This document shows, piece by piece, positions 28,055 to 37,020 of a stretch of 64,000 bases of DNA; position 1 is the stretch's first letter; each line of letters begins with the position of its first letter. Location of the stretch: assembly GCA_003612515.1 (NCBI GenBank), contig RAZB01000007.1, positions 38,506 to 102,505 on the forward strand, given 5' to 3'. Source of the DNA: a bacterium D16-34. GTDB lineage: Bacteria > Actinomycetota > Coriobacteriia > Coriobacteriales > Eggerthellaceae. The translations under genes were made by a program, and so were the position numbers. The notes under the pieces are model-generated. The model made no database searches and had not been told where the DNA came from. It saw only the letters and a list, made by a program, of their open reading frames with translations.

Positions 28055-28972
28055 TTAGCACCACGATGCGCGCATAACCTCCCAGGCTGCATCGCGAGCG
28101 GCCTCAATCTCAGCAATTTCGCATTCATCAAGCGCACGAAAACGCCCTTGTCGTTTCAAGTAGGCCTCAACGCTTGCAAACGTTTGCGGGTTGCGATTCA
28201 ACGTAAACTTTCCACCACAAACTCCGCTTATCGCAGATCCCTCGAACTCAGCCAAATACCAAAGACCGGTATCAACAATATCACGTGCAATATCCACAGT
28301 TTCGTCTACCGCACAACCCCAACCGGTCGGGCATGGAGCCATAACATGAATAAACCGCGTGCCGTGAATATCACGTGCTCGTTCAACCTTGCGAACAAAA
28401 TCCGGAAGGTATCCAACCGATGCGGTTGCCGCGTAAGTAATGTCATGCGCCGCAACAATCTGAAAGAGGTTCTTTTTATTTGTCAGACAACCGTGTGCAT
28501 GCTGACCTGCCGGAGTCGTTGTTGTCTTTGCCCCAAATGGCGTAAGAGAACTTTTTTGGATTCCGGTATTCATATACGCTTCGTTGTCGTAGCAGATGTA
28601 GAGCACATCATCATTGCGATCAATGGCTCCCGAAAGCGCTTGCAAACCAATATCTGCTGTACCGCCGTCTCCTGCAAAGCCAACAACCGTGCAATCATCA
28701 GGCTTTTTGCCTTGCGCACGCAATCCGGCTTCAATGCCAGTGAGAACTGCGGCCGTTGCCGCAAAAGGCGTAATCATGGCATTGTTAGCAAATGAAAGCT
28801 GCGGGAAATTGAAGCCAACCGCACTCATGCATCCTGCTGGCAACGCTGCGATTGCATGAGGCCCTAGTACCTTAAGCGCCGCTCTCACCGCAAGCGAGCC
28901 GCCACATCCAGCACATGCTTTATGACCGAAAAACAATTCGTTATCTGAAATCGTAGAAGCATTGAGCGCCAT
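28055..28972 (-). CDS. porB: 2-oxoacid:ferredoxin oxidoreductase, beta subunit
   Basis: Encodes 305 residues. This is the thiamine-diphosphate subunit: a GDGGTADIG...NDDVLYICYDNEAYMNTG segment binds the cofactor, and HKACAGCGG near the start provides cysteines for the [4Fe-4S] cluster. It oxidises a 2-oxoacid with CoA to acyl-CoA and CO2 and passes electrons to ferredoxin. The sequence resembles pyruvate and branched-chain (VOR) forms; the exact substrate is open. Start and stop are shared with the alpha gene in a TAATG overlap, so translation is coupled. Confidence 0.9.
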   Translation of the reverse strand: MALNASTISDNELFFGHKACAGCGGSLAVRAALKVLGPHAIAALPAGCMSAVGFNFPQLSFANNAMITPFAATAAVLTGIEAGLRAQGKKPDDCTVVGFAGDGGTADIGLQALSGAIDRNDDVLYICYDNEAYMNTGIQKSSLTPFGAKTTTTPAGQHAHGCLTNKKNLFQIVAAHDITYAATASVGYLPDFVRKVERARDIHGTRFIHVMAPCPTGWGCAVDETVDIARDIVDTGLWYLAEFEGSAISGVCGGKFTLNRNPQTFASVEAYLKRQGRFRALDECEIAEIEAARDAAWEVMRASWC

Positions 28973-30162
28973 TATTCATGTCCTCCTACGTTATCAATAC
29001 CAATAAAGCGCACATGTTCGCCTGCACTTTGCTGGTTAGCCATACGCACAAGAGCGCGATATATGTCGCACAAATCATCAACCGAAATGTCGTCGCCGCC
29101 AAGACCGCCAATAAAATTGCAGGTCGGAACCGAAATGCCAGCCTGAAGGAGCGCCGAATTCACGTTGGTGAACACCGTCCCTTCGCCACCAAACGAAATA
29201 TCTTTTTCAAGCACGCCGATAGCTTTGGTTCGCATGAGCACGTGCGCCAACTCATCTTTAGGGAATGGGCGCATATAACGAATGCGTACCAGACCTGCGC
29301 GAATCCCCTCTTCGCGCAATTGCTCAAGCACGCTTTCTGCTAAACCAGCAATCGAACCGAGCGTCACAAGCACCACTTCGGCGTCATCGGTGTGTGCTGT
29401 CTCCAACATGCCGGTGTATCGACGTCCAAAGATCTGCGCAAAATGCGTTTCGATTTCTTCGATCACCGTTGGAGCAGCCAACATATCGCGATGTTCCCAG
29501 TACTTAAAATACTTGTTGTACTCAGGGCCTGCCGAGTATCCAATGTTGACCGGATGCTCAAAATTGAAACTGTTTGCGGCCGGCTCATACGGCGGCAAAA
29601 ATGCATCTGCCTGCGCCTGCTCGGGAACGTCAACGGTCTCATAGGTATGAGTAAGTGCGAATCCATCCAAGTTAACCATCACCGGTGTCATCACGCGCGC
29701 GTCTTCTGCAAGCGCGTAAGCCATAAGCGCCATATCGAGGGCTTCTTGGTTATTTTTAGCATAAGCTTGAATCCAACCATGATCCAAAAGCGCTAATGAA
29801 TCGCGCTGATCTCCGTAAATGTTCCAAGGCAGCGCGGTTGCACGATTAGCGTTCATCATGACGATCGGAAATCTTCCACCAGCTGCATAGGTCAAACATT
29901 CTGCCATGTAGAGTAGACCTTGGCTGGACGTTGCAGTGAACGTTCGCGCGCCGGTTGCCGACGCACCAATCGCACACGAAAGCGCCGAATGCTCTGATTC
30001 AACATGTACGTATTCAGCGTTAAGCTGTCCGGATTCGACCATTTCAGAGAGTCGCTCAACCACCACCGTCTGAGGGGTAATGGGGTAAGCTGATATCACC
30101 TGAGGGCGCGCAAGGCGCACGCCTTCGGCAAAGGCTTCGTCGCCAGAAAGAAATTGCTTCAT
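28972..30162 (-). CDS. porA: 2-oxoacid:ferredoxin oxidoreductase, alpha subunit
   Basis: Encodes 396 residues from ATG 30162, which overlaps the stop of the gamma/delta gene (ATGA). Family segments are AYPITPQT (substrate loop), HVESEHSALS and GASATGARTFTATSSQGL, then the C-terminal domain II (VVLVTLGSIAGLAESVLEQLREEGIRAGLVRIRYMRPFP) that contacts CoA. It forms the complex with the beta and gamma/delta proteins encoded on either side. The frame continues upstream to 30243 inside the previous gene, but that part has no support. Confidence 0.9.
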   Translation of the reverse strand: MKQFLSGDEAFAEGVRLARPQVISAYPITPQTVVVERLSEMVESGQLNAEYVHVESEHSALSCAIGASATGARTFTATSSQGLLYMAECLTYAAGGRFPIVMMNANRATALPWNIYGDQRDSLALLDHGWIQAYAKNNQEALDMALMAYALAEDARVMTPVMVNLDGFALTHTYETVDVPEQAQADAFLPPYEPAANSFNFEHPVNIGYSAGPEYNKYFKYWEHRDMLAAPTVIEEIETHFAQIFGRRYTGMLETAHTDDAEVVLVTLGSIAGLAESVLEQLREEGIRAGLVRIRYMRPFPKDELAHVLMRTKAIGVLEKDISFGGEGTVFTNVNSALLQAGISVPTCNFIGGLGGDDISVDDLCDIYRALVRMANQQSAGEHVRFIGIDNVGGHE

Positions 30163-31166
30163 GCGCCATTCGCCTCGCTTTCTTGGATCATCGCTAGCGC
30201 ATTGAATTTGCACACGCTGACACACACGCCGCATCCCTTGCAAAAGTCCAGGTCAACCGCGACGGGAGCCCGCAGTGCGGCATGTGACTGCGCATCGGTT
30301 GTTGTACCTTGCGCGGGCACTTTGTAGATAGCGCCATCCGGGCAGTAAAAATAGCATTGATAACAACCTGTACAGGCGCCTGCATCAATCACCGGGCGCT
30401 CATTTCGCCATCCTGCGTTTTTGGTAACTAGATGACCTGCAGAAAAGCAGGTTGTATGAGCGAATTGCTGCGGATCGAGTTCACCGGTTTGCAGCGTGCA
30501 AATAACGCTTTGGGGACGAGGTGTGTGCGACGAAGGCGCGCTTACACTTTGCGTGGGAGCAGCCGTTATTGCCGGCTCGGTGGCACCGAGGGCCTCGGCG
30601 TTGTCTTGTGTGCCAACTTCGCCAAAAGCATTTGCGGCTTGATTCGCAAGCGCGCAGGCCGCATCAACAACGGCAATGTTTTTGTCGTGCAACTTCGGAG
30701 CCATATACAACCGAATTGCTGCATGAACATCAATGGGTTCAAGCCGGTCGCAGAATGCACAAAGCGCGCCCAGAAAAACGGTATTAGGAATCGGTCTTCC
30801 GAGATGCTCTGTCGAGATTCCGTCGGCATCGAGAGCGATAATTCGCTTGTCACCAAACGCGGCACTTGGTTTGGTGGAGTTTATAAGCACCACGCCACCA
30901 GGTTTAAGCTCTTTATCCCAGTCAGCACCGAGCAGCGTCTCGTCTAAATACACAACAAAATCTGCCTGCTTAATAGCGCTTCTATCCCCCAATGGAGCAT
31001 CATCCATTTTGGTAAATGCACACATTGGAGCGCCGCGACGCTCCGGACCAAATGAAGGAAACGCCAGTGCATATTTCCCTTCATTGAGCGAGGCTGCCGC
31101 GCCCAAGAGTCGAGCAGCAGTGAATGCACCTTGCCCTCCTCGACCATGCCACAACACTTCAATCAT
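30159..31166 (-). CDS. 2-oxoacid:ferredoxin oxidoreductase, fused gamma and delta subunits
   Basis: Encodes 335 residues. Residues 1 to about 185 are the gamma subunit (LWHGRGGQGAFTAARLLG, FPSFGPERRGAPMCAF). A low-complexity Ala/Thr/Ser linker (about 185-245) joins it to a delta-type domain with two [4Fe-4S] motifs (CTGCYQCYFYCP and CKGCGVCVSVCK, about 275-325). Separate porG and porD genes are more usual; here they are one protein placed first in a gamma/delta-alpha-beta operon. The delta part passes electrons from the active site to free ferredoxin. No promoter box is obvious upstream. Confidence 0.88.
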   Translation of the reverse strand: MIEVLWHGRGGQGAFTAARLLGAAASLNEGKYALAFPSFGPERRGAPMCAFTKMDDAPLGDRSAIKQADFVVYLDETLLGADWDKELKPGGVVLINSTKPSAAFGDKRIIALDADGISTEHLGRPIPNTVFLGALCAFCDRLEPIDVHAAIRLYMAPKLHDKNIAVVDAACALANQAANAFGEVGTQDNAEALGATEPAITAAPTQSVSAPSSHTPRPQSVICTLQTGELDPQQFAHTTCFSAGHLVTKNAGWRNERPVIDAGACTGCYQCYFYCPDGAIYKVPAQGTTTDAQSHAALRAPVAVDLDFCKGCGVCVSVCKFNALAMIQESEANGA

Positions 31167-31494
31167 AGATAAGTCACCTTGTGTTTCGCCTGATTAAAAA
31201 CTGACTAATTTTCTCTGTCGTGCGATATTCACAACAATTGTAGCGTATCTACCAACCATTAAACCTTATCCTTATGGCAAGAAACCATTTAAGCAAACAC
31301 AAGGAGAAGGTTGCTATGCAATGGCTTTCACGGCATCAAATTGTTGCTCTTGTAGGCTTTAGTTTTGTTTCGCAAGTCAACATTTTATACATCCCGTGAA
31401 AATCGAGTAACACAATCAAGTTAACCGAGAGATTGGCGCATAATAAACCCACCTAGACCAACACATATCTCAGAGAAAGTTCAGCTTTTCACGT
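31167..31494. other. intergenic region between the por operon and the flippase-like gene
   Basis: Apart from the 27-codon small ORF at 31316-31399, this divergent spacer holds A/T-rich sequence that should carry the promoters of the por operon and of the flippase-like gene. I see no clear -35/-10 pair, palindrome or RNA structure. Confidence 0.4.
31316..31399 (+). CDS. 27-residue small ORF with strong ribosome binding site
   Basis: ATG 31316 is preceded by AAGGAGAAGG at 31301-31310 with good spacing and is followed by 27 codons to TGA 31397-31399. The peptide starts MQWLSRHQIVALVGF and is mostly hydrophobic, so it could be a one-segment membrane peptide, a leader peptide of the flippase-like gene 96 bases downstream, or the remnant of a longer membrane protein. 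No homology is recognised. Confidence 0.4.
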   Translation: MQWLSRHQIVALVGFSFVSQVNILYIP

Positions 31495-33207
31495 ATGGAT
31501 CGGCAGCCGCAGCATACTTCTTTTGATCAAGAACAAACACGCGAACTCAACGCCATAAACACCACGAGCCCTACCGCCGTAAATAGCGCTGTTAACAGCC
31601 AGGATACAACGAGGCGCCTCCGTGGTCACCATGCAGCTGAAACCGCCGAAATGCCTCAAGCACCTGCGCGTAAGCCGAACTTTATTAAGCGCGGATTAGA
31701 TCATTGGTTTTCTCGGCTCTTAGGCGCTGTCTCATCGGGAGACTTAGGGGGACAGCAAGAAGAATATGCTTCGCATCGCACCACGCGCGATTACATCTTC
31801 AACACCATTGGCATCACGCTATGGGGCATGGTTTTCCCGATTCTCACCATTGTGGTTACTCAGCTTGTTGGCGTTGAACAGGCTGGCATGTTTTCTATGG
31901 CCTTCGTGACCGGCATGTTGCTCATGTATTTGGCAAATTATGGTGTTCGCACCTACCAGGTTTCCGATCTTCAGGAAACGCATTCTTTTTCTGACTATCA
32001 GGTAAACCGTTGGATCACGTGCATCATTATGGTGGTTGTCAGCATCGCCTACTGCACTTTGCGCGGCTATGGATCTGAGATGTTCACCATCAGCTTGGGA
32101 GTATATATCTACAAGATGATCGACGGCTTGGCTGACGTCTATGAAGGGCGCCTGCAGCAGATGGATAAGCTGTATCTAGCAGGCATTTCTCAAGCTTTGC
32201 GCTCAGCTGTGGTGTTGATTGTCTTTTCGGTGTTTTTGTTCCTAACGCGCAATTTGCCAGGTGCTTGTATTGCCATGGCTGTAGCTGCTGCTGCAACTTT
32301 TATATTGGTTACTTTTCCCCTCGCGCTTTTTGAAACGCCTAAATCTGACCGCATGCGAGTTTCAAGCGTGGCGCTGCTTTTCAAGCAATGCTTCCCGCTT
32401 TTCGTTGCGCTTTTTCTGTATGCACTCATCGACAACATGCCAAAGTTCGTCATGGAAGGTGTGCTGAGCTACGACAACCAGCTCTACTTCAACGCACTCT
32501 ACTTCCCAGCACAAGGTATTCTGCTTACCGTTGGTCTTATCTACAAGCCGCTTTTAGTGCGCATGGCTGAAGCGTGGTCGGATCCTAGCAAACGACGCCG
32601 CTTCGATCTCACCATCATTGCGATGTTTGTTCTTATCGTCATCATCACCGTCATAGTTGCACTCTTCATGGGCTGGATTGGCATACCACTTATGAGCCTG
32701 CTGTATGGCCTTGATTTCGAGCAGTTCCGCGGATTGTCTTACATCATGATTGCCGCAGGTGGTGTCACGGCTGCAATTGACTTCCTCTACCAAGTGATCA
32801 CCGTGCTTCGCCGTCAAAAATCGGTCACAAAGCTCTATCTAATCACGTTTGGATTCTCGCTGTTTGTGCCCATTTTGCTGGTCAACTTTACCGGCTTGCC
32901 GGGCGCTGTCATTGGTTACTTGATCGTCATGACCATTCTTTTGGTTTTGCTTGTCATTGAGTATGTCAGCATCCGCCTTGATTTGGCCCAGAAACTGGGC
33001 ATGGATACTTCCAAATCAGGCGAGATGCCCAACGCATCCGACACTGCAAAGCTTGCCGTCATTCATGCAGATGACGATGCCAACGACAGATCAGCATCCT
33101 CATTAAGATCACACCGCGCAAACAGGGCGAGCTCTCATCACGGCCAAAATCCTGCGCGCACAGCAAGCGACAATAACGCTCGCACAACGCGCATTCGCCG
33201 ACCCTAA
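31495..33207 (+). CDS. flippase-like polysaccharide-export membrane protein (MATE/Wzx type)
   Basis: Encodes 570 residues. A polar N-terminal extension of about 90 residues precedes some twelve hydrophobic segments (about 95-500), and a polar Ser/Arg/Asn-rich tail of about 75 residues follows. The start of the membrane part (TRDYIFNTIGITLWGMVFPILTIVVTQLVG) is typical of polysaccharide-biosynthesis flippases, which move lipid-linked sugars across the membrane. No glycosyltransferase genes lie nearby, so the carried molecule is unknown. The Shine-Dalgarno sequence is weak (GAGAAAG, distant). Confidence 0.78.
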   Translation: MDRQPQHTSFDQEQTRELNAINTTSPTAVNSAVNSQDTTRRLRGHHAAETAEMPQAPARKPNFIKRGLDHWFSRLLGAVSSGDLGGQQEEYASHRTTRDYIFNTIGITLWGMVFPILTIVVTQLVGVEQAGMFSMAFVTGMLLMYLANYGVRTYQVSDLQETHSFSDYQVNRWITCIIMVVVSIAYCTLRGYGSEMFTISLGVYIYKMIDGLADVYEGRLQQMDKLYLAGISQALRSAVVLIVFSVFLFLTRNLPGACIAMAVAAAATFILVTFPLALFETPKSDRMRVSSVALLFKQCFPLFVALFLYALIDNMPKFVMEGVLSYDNQLYFNALYFPAQGILLTVGLIYKPLLVRMAEAWSDPSKRRRFDLTIIAMFVLIVIITVIVALFMGWIGIPLMSLLYGLDFEQFRGLSYIMIAAGGVTAAIDFLYQVITVLRRQKSVTKLYLITFGFSLFVPILLVNFTGLPGAVIGYLIVMTILLVLLVIEYVSIRLDLAQKLGMDTSKSGEMPNASDTAKLAVIHADDDANDRSASSLRSHRANRASSHHGQNPARTASDNNARTTRIRRP

Positions 33208-33396
33208 CGCCGCAGCGGGGCTTCACGCCGCGGCCGCCACACTGCGGCTCTCACAATGCCGCGGCTCCCACGCTACTGCAACCCGAACGCTGCGGCTGCC
33301 CTGGCGCGGCGACCCCTGGCGCTGACGACGCGTAATCCGACTCCGCGCATAAACGCAACCGCCTTTGCGAGCAACTTTCATCAAAAAATAATGCGG

Positions 33397-33522
33397 TTTT
33401 GGCTGGAAAAGTGCCCTTGTCGGGCAAATGCGAGGGATTTTGTTACCCAAAACACCGACGAGGGCACTTTTTAAGCCATTTTGTTGTCTGATTCCCCGAC
33501 TAGGGGCGTTTTCCAGCCAAAA
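33397..33522 (-). repeat. three-module dispersed element, copy 2 (inverted)
   Basis: Read on the minus strand it repeats the order of copy 1 at 869-995: block A with GGCTGGAAAA and TCGGGGAA, block B with GGCTTAAAAAGTGCCCTCGTCGGTG, and inverted block C. Block spacing is nearly the same (126 versus 127 bp overall), while the sequence between blocks differs. Confidence 0.7.
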
Positions 33523-33552
33523 CTTGCGAAAAACGCCACGCGGTGGATGTCA

Positions 33553-33608
33553 CCGCGTGGTCGTGTCCGCGTGGTCGTGTCCACGTGGTCGTACCCGTGT
33601 GGCTGCGT
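33553..33608 (+). repeat. 14-bp tandem repeat, four units
   Basis: Units 33553-33566, 33567-33580, 33581-33594 and 33595-33608 follow CC(G/A)(C/T)GTGG(T/C)(C/T)GT(G/A)(T/C). The first two units are identical and the last two diverge. It is non-coding. Confidence 0.75.
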
Positions 33609-33664
33609 CTGCACGCCACCCGCCGCATAGCAAGAAGAGCGCAGCGGGTACCGCGCACGATGCT

Positions 33665-34318
33665 TTAAAAGCGAGCGTAGCGCTCCAAATTCTTTTTGAG
33701 TGTCTCAACAAAGCGAATGCCCACTTCATCAAGTTCTTCGCCCTTGCGAGCGACATAACCGAGATGCAGCGTTTCGTCAGTCTCAAGTGGAACGGTATCA
33801 AGCGAAGAGCCGTCAGAGATTCCCACCAAAATTCCGCTCGTGATGGTATACCCATTCAATGCGACAATCAGCTCAGAGAGCGAAGCGCGGTCGGTGCACG
33901 CAATGCTCTTTGCGCGCGGCACCTGTGCAAGCGCTTCTTCGGCGAAACAAGCTGGTGAACCCGGCTCTTGCTCGAAGTAGATATAGGGATAGCCTTCCAT
34001 GTCTTCCAACGACAAAGTGGCCGCATTCACCATCGGGTGGCTTTTTGGCAGCGCCACACGAGGCGTCGACTGGATCAGCTCATGAAACTCAAGTCCTACA
34101 GCGTCAAGTGCCGCGTCAATCTCGGCTGCCGTTTGCGAAGTTTGCACGATTACGCCCAGCTCAGACGCACCAGACACCACATCGTCGATCACACCTTGCG
34201 TCGTGCGATCGCGCAATGCATACGAATACTCATCTCCACCCAATGCCAAAACGGTGTGGGCAAAGGTCTGCACGTCAAATAAATAGTGCTGTCCTGAAAT
34301 TGCAAAAGTTGCTGCCAT
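33665..34318 (-). CDS. LysR-type effector domain without DNA-binding domain
   Basis: Encodes 217 residues that align by eye with the effector half of the LysR protein encoded at 35957-36877: AISGQHYLFDVQTFAHTV against AVSTQHYAFSVQAFVKVA, YALRDRTTQGVIDDV against FILRESTTAEIIEDV, and the GYPYIYFEQ/GFPRYSFEQ and TDRASLSELIVALNGYTITSGIL segments. The winged helix-turn-helix (about 85 residues) is wholly missing, and only 26 bases separate the start (ATG, AAGGAA upstream) from the ligase gene, so this is not a recent frameshift. It could bind the same ligand or form inactive heterodimers with the LysR protein. It is cytoplasmic. Confidence 0.8.
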   Translation of the reverse strand: MAATFAISGQHYLFDVQTFAHTVLALGGDEYSYALRDRTTQGVIDDVVSGASELGVIVQTSQTAAEIDAALDAVGLEFHELIQSTPRVALPKSHPMVNAATLSLEDMEGYPYIYFEQEPGSPACFAEEALAQVPRAKSIACTDRASLSELIVALNGYTITSGILVGISDGSSLDTVPLETDETLHLGYVARKGEELDEVGIRFVETLKKNLERYARF

Positions 34319-34344
34319 GAGTTATTCCTTCTTTCCGCAAACGC

Positions 34345-35688
34345 CTACTGAGTGTTGGTGCGCTCATCCACAAAGCGGCTTGCTTTGTGTTCAGAAGACG
34401 TACCGAGTTTTCCCGCATCATACACGATAACTTTAGCTGGTCGAACACCAGTGTGTGTCTTCAGCGCGCCTTCTACACGCTTTGCAACCACATCATATGG
34501 CTCATCGGAACCTTGTGCGCGCTCGACAGAAACCTCGTATTTCGTTGTAAAGTCCTGATCATAAACGCGAATTGAATACTCGCCTGTCAGGCCTTTCTCG
34601 CCACGAACCACATACTCGATATCGGTTGGGAATACGTTGACAGCGCCAACGATAAACATCTCGTCTTTGCGCCCGGTAATATGAATGCGAGCAAGGGTGC
34701 GACCGCATTCGCACTTTTCGTTGTTGACATAGCCGATATCGCCTGTACGGAAGCGAATCATCGGACGCGCTTTTTTCGTAAGCGTGGTATAGACCAACTC
34801 GCCAAGCTCGCCGGGAGCAAGAATTTCGCCCGTGTTCGGGTCTACCGTCTCAACCAAAATCTGATCTTCCACAATATGAAGGCCGTCTTTGGCCTCACAC
34901 ATTGCAGCACACGCGCCATAAATGTCTGAAAGCCCGAAGAAGTCTACCACTTTCGCGCCCCACAGCTCTTCAATTGCTTCGCGCGTTGACTTGATGGAAC
35001 CACCCGGCTCACCTGCAACAATAATGGTATGAATGGCGAAGTCGGTCTTCGGATCAAAGCCTTTTTCTTTCGCTTTTTCGCCAAGGGTCCACGCATACGA
35101 AGGGCTCGTCCAGATCACGGTCGGCTGATACTGCTTCAACACAAACAGCAAGCGATCTGAAGGCACCGCGCCAACCCAAATTGCCAACGCGCCTAAACGC
35201 TGCGCGCCAATAACGTCAGGGCCTCCTACGTACAGGGCGAAATTCAGACCGTGCACATAGCGGTCGTTGGGGCGCATGCCCGCTTGCCAGAAAAGACGAG
35301 CCTCGGTATCTTGCCACAGATCGAAATCCTCTTGCGTAAACGGGCTCACCGTTGGCACGCCGGTTGAGCCTGATGAGGTTGCCATAAAGACAACTTCTTC
35401 CTCTGGCACTGAACACATCTCGCCAAAAAAGCTGCCTACATGTTGCGTATCGCGCTCAGTCTTTTTGTCGATGAAGGGAAACTTTTGGATGTCAGCAAGC
35501 GTTTGGATGTCGTCAGGAGACACGCCTGCCTCGTCGAACGAACGCTTGTAGTAGACGGTGTTTTCATACGCATAGCGAACCATCTCTTTAAGGCGCTCCA
35601 GCTGCATTGCTTCAAGCTCAGGACGAGGCATGCACTCAATTTCGGGGTCGTAGTATTTCTGGTCGTAAGGAATGTCCTTTTTCGCCAT
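34345..35688 (-). CDS. phenylacetate-CoA ligase (PaaK)-like adenylate-forming enzyme
   Basis: Encodes 447 residues from ATG 35688 with AGGAGC upstream. AMP-binding landmarks are the P-loop FMATSSGSTGVPTVSPFT, GAVPSD/AGEPGGSI, DFFGLSDIYG and RFRTGDIGYV, with the C-terminal lid (ITGRKDEMFIVGAVNVFP). The family joins aryl-acetic or other aryl acids to CoA with ATP. With the 2-oxoacid oxidoreductase nearby, a role in aromatic amino-acid breakdown is possible but only an inference. The solo LysR effector protein follows in the same operon, and a full LysR regulator is divergent. Confidence 0.83.
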   Translation of the reverse strand: MAKKDIPYDQKYYDPEIECMPRPELEAMQLERLKEMVRYAYENTVYYKRSFDEAGVSPDDIQTLADIQKFPFIDKKTERDTQHVGSFFGEMCSVPEEEVVFMATSSGSTGVPTVSPFTQEDFDLWQDTEARLFWQAGMRPNDRYVHGLNFALYVGGPDVIGAQRLGALAIWVGAVPSDRLLFVLKQYQPTVIWTSPSYAWTLGEKAKEKGFDPKTDFAIHTIIVAGEPGGSIKSTREAIEELWGAKVVDFFGLSDIYGACAAMCEAKDGLHIVEDQILVETVDPNTGEILAPGELGELVYTTLTKKARPMIRFRTGDIGYVNNEKCECGRTLARIHITGRKDEMFIVGAVNVFPTDIEYVVRGEKGLTGEYSIRVYDQDFTTKYEVSVERAQGSDEPYDVVAKRVEGALKTHTGVRPAKVIVYDAGKLGTSSEHKASRFVDERTNTQ

Positions 35689-35956
35689 TTTGATGCTCCT
35701 TAAGCCGCGTATGTTACAAAAAATTTTAAGCCTTAGCATCAAACCACGAACAACCTCTAATTACAACCATTTGTGTCATATGATGTTTTAATCGAGTGCT
35801 ATCTATTATTTATATTACCAGGCTTTTAGTTTTACCGAAATTAATGCGCGCTTGCAACATATTGTGCCATATAAGGCTCTATACTAATCAAGGCACCTCA
35901 CAAAGATTCGTTTGAAGTAATAACCGCAAAATGCCTGGTCGTCGTAAGGAATCGTT

Positions 35957-36877
35957 ATGACCCTTCAACAACTTCGCTACCTTATTGCCATCGCCGAATA
36001 TGGCTCAATCAATGCTGCTGCGCAAAACTTATATGCGTCGCAATCAAACCTTTCCATTGCGGTAAAAGAGCTCGAACAAGAGCTTGGCATTACCATTTTC
36101 ATGCGCAGCAATCGCGGAGTAACCCTCACCAATGATGGCACCGAGCTTTTAGGATACGCCCGCCAGGTCATAGAGCAAGCCGATATGCTTGAATCGCGCT
36201 ATGCCGAAAATGACAATTCGCATTTGCGACTGGCTGTCTCAACACAGCACTATGCCTTTAGCGTGCAAGCTTTCGTCAAGGTTGCCGAAACCTGCAATTC
36301 CGACAATTACGAGTTCATTTTGCGCGAAAGCACTACCGCAGAAATCATCGAGGACGTGCGCACATTTCGAAGCGAAGTAGGCATTTTGTTCGTTGACGCG
36401 TTTAACCAACAGGTGCTGCAAAAAGCCTTCAATGACGCACATGTAACCTTTTATCCCCTCTTTGACGCGGCGGTTCACGTGTTTGTGGGTGAACATCATC
36501 CCCTTGCGCACAAAAGTGTACTTTCACCTGAGGACTTAGCCGGTTTTCCCCGCTATTCGTTTGAACAGGGAACTACCAACTCGTTTTATTATGCCGAAGA
36601 GCCACTCAGCTATTTGCCCCATACCCGAAATATCCGCTTCTCTGATCGCGGCACCTTAACCAACCTGCTTACCAGCCATAATGGTTTTACCCTTTCAACT
36701 GGAGTTTTGTCGTCTGAAATGATGTCGGGCATCGTAAGCATTCCACTCGATACCACCGAGGTCATGCAGGTTGGCTATATCATGCATACTGAACGCAAGC
36801 CGTCGGAGCTTTTGCTTCATTACATAGACGAACTCAAGGCCATCATCGCTGCGAACCCCACCGTGCAAGCGCCATAA
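35957..36877 (+). CDS. LysR-family transcriptional regulator
   Basis: Encodes 306 residues. The N-terminal winged helix-turn-helix (TLQQLRYLIAIAEYGSINAAAQNLYASQSNLSIAVKELEQELG, residues 2-45) is classic, as is the effector domain after residue 90. It is divergent from the PaaK-like ligase gene across 268 bp of A/T-rich DNA containing several T-N11-A patterns and a TCATATGA palindrome near 35777, fitting LysR control of the ligase operon. The paralogous effector-only protein lies behind the ligase gene. AAGGA lies before the ATG. Confidence 0.9.
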   Translation: MTLQQLRYLIAIAEYGSINAAAQNLYASQSNLSIAVKELEQELGITIFMRSNRGVTLTNDGTELLGYARQVIEQADMLESRYAENDNSHLRLAVSTQHYAFSVQAFVKVAETCNSDNYEFILRESTTAEIIEDVRTFRSEVGILFVDAFNQQVLQKAFNDAHVTFYPLFDAAVHVFVGEHHPLAHKSVLSPEDLAGFPRYSFEQGTTNSFYYAEEPLSYLPHTRNIRFSDRGTLTNLLTSHNGFTLSTGVLSSEMMSGIVSIPLDTTEVMQVGYIMHTERKPSELLLHYIDELKAIIAANPTVQAP

Positions 36878-37020
36878 AACACAGGTTCACGCCGCAGCGC
36901 CTCGAAGCCCCAAGGCTCGCGAAATCACAATTTCATAACGCCTGCTCAGCACTCATACACCTGTAACGTTACCAATAGGTACCCGTTATTTTTCAGGCGC
37001 CCTCCAATCAAGTGGTGCAC

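Larger units (their letters stand above)
33208..33664. other. gene-free, repeat-rich spacer
   Basis: This spacer contains GC-rich low-complexity sequence (about 33205-33320), the second copy of the three-module element (33397-33522) and a 14-bp tandem array (33553-33608). Short open frames here are Arg/Pro/Ala-rich and lack start signals, so I see no gene. Its make-up closely mirrors the 565-1000 interval. Confidence 0.6.

Noticed and set aside
33553..33608. CRISPR array
   Set aside because: The repeats are contiguous 14-bp units without spacers, and there are no cas genes. The same reasoning applies to the 22-bp, 18-bp and 36-bp arrays.
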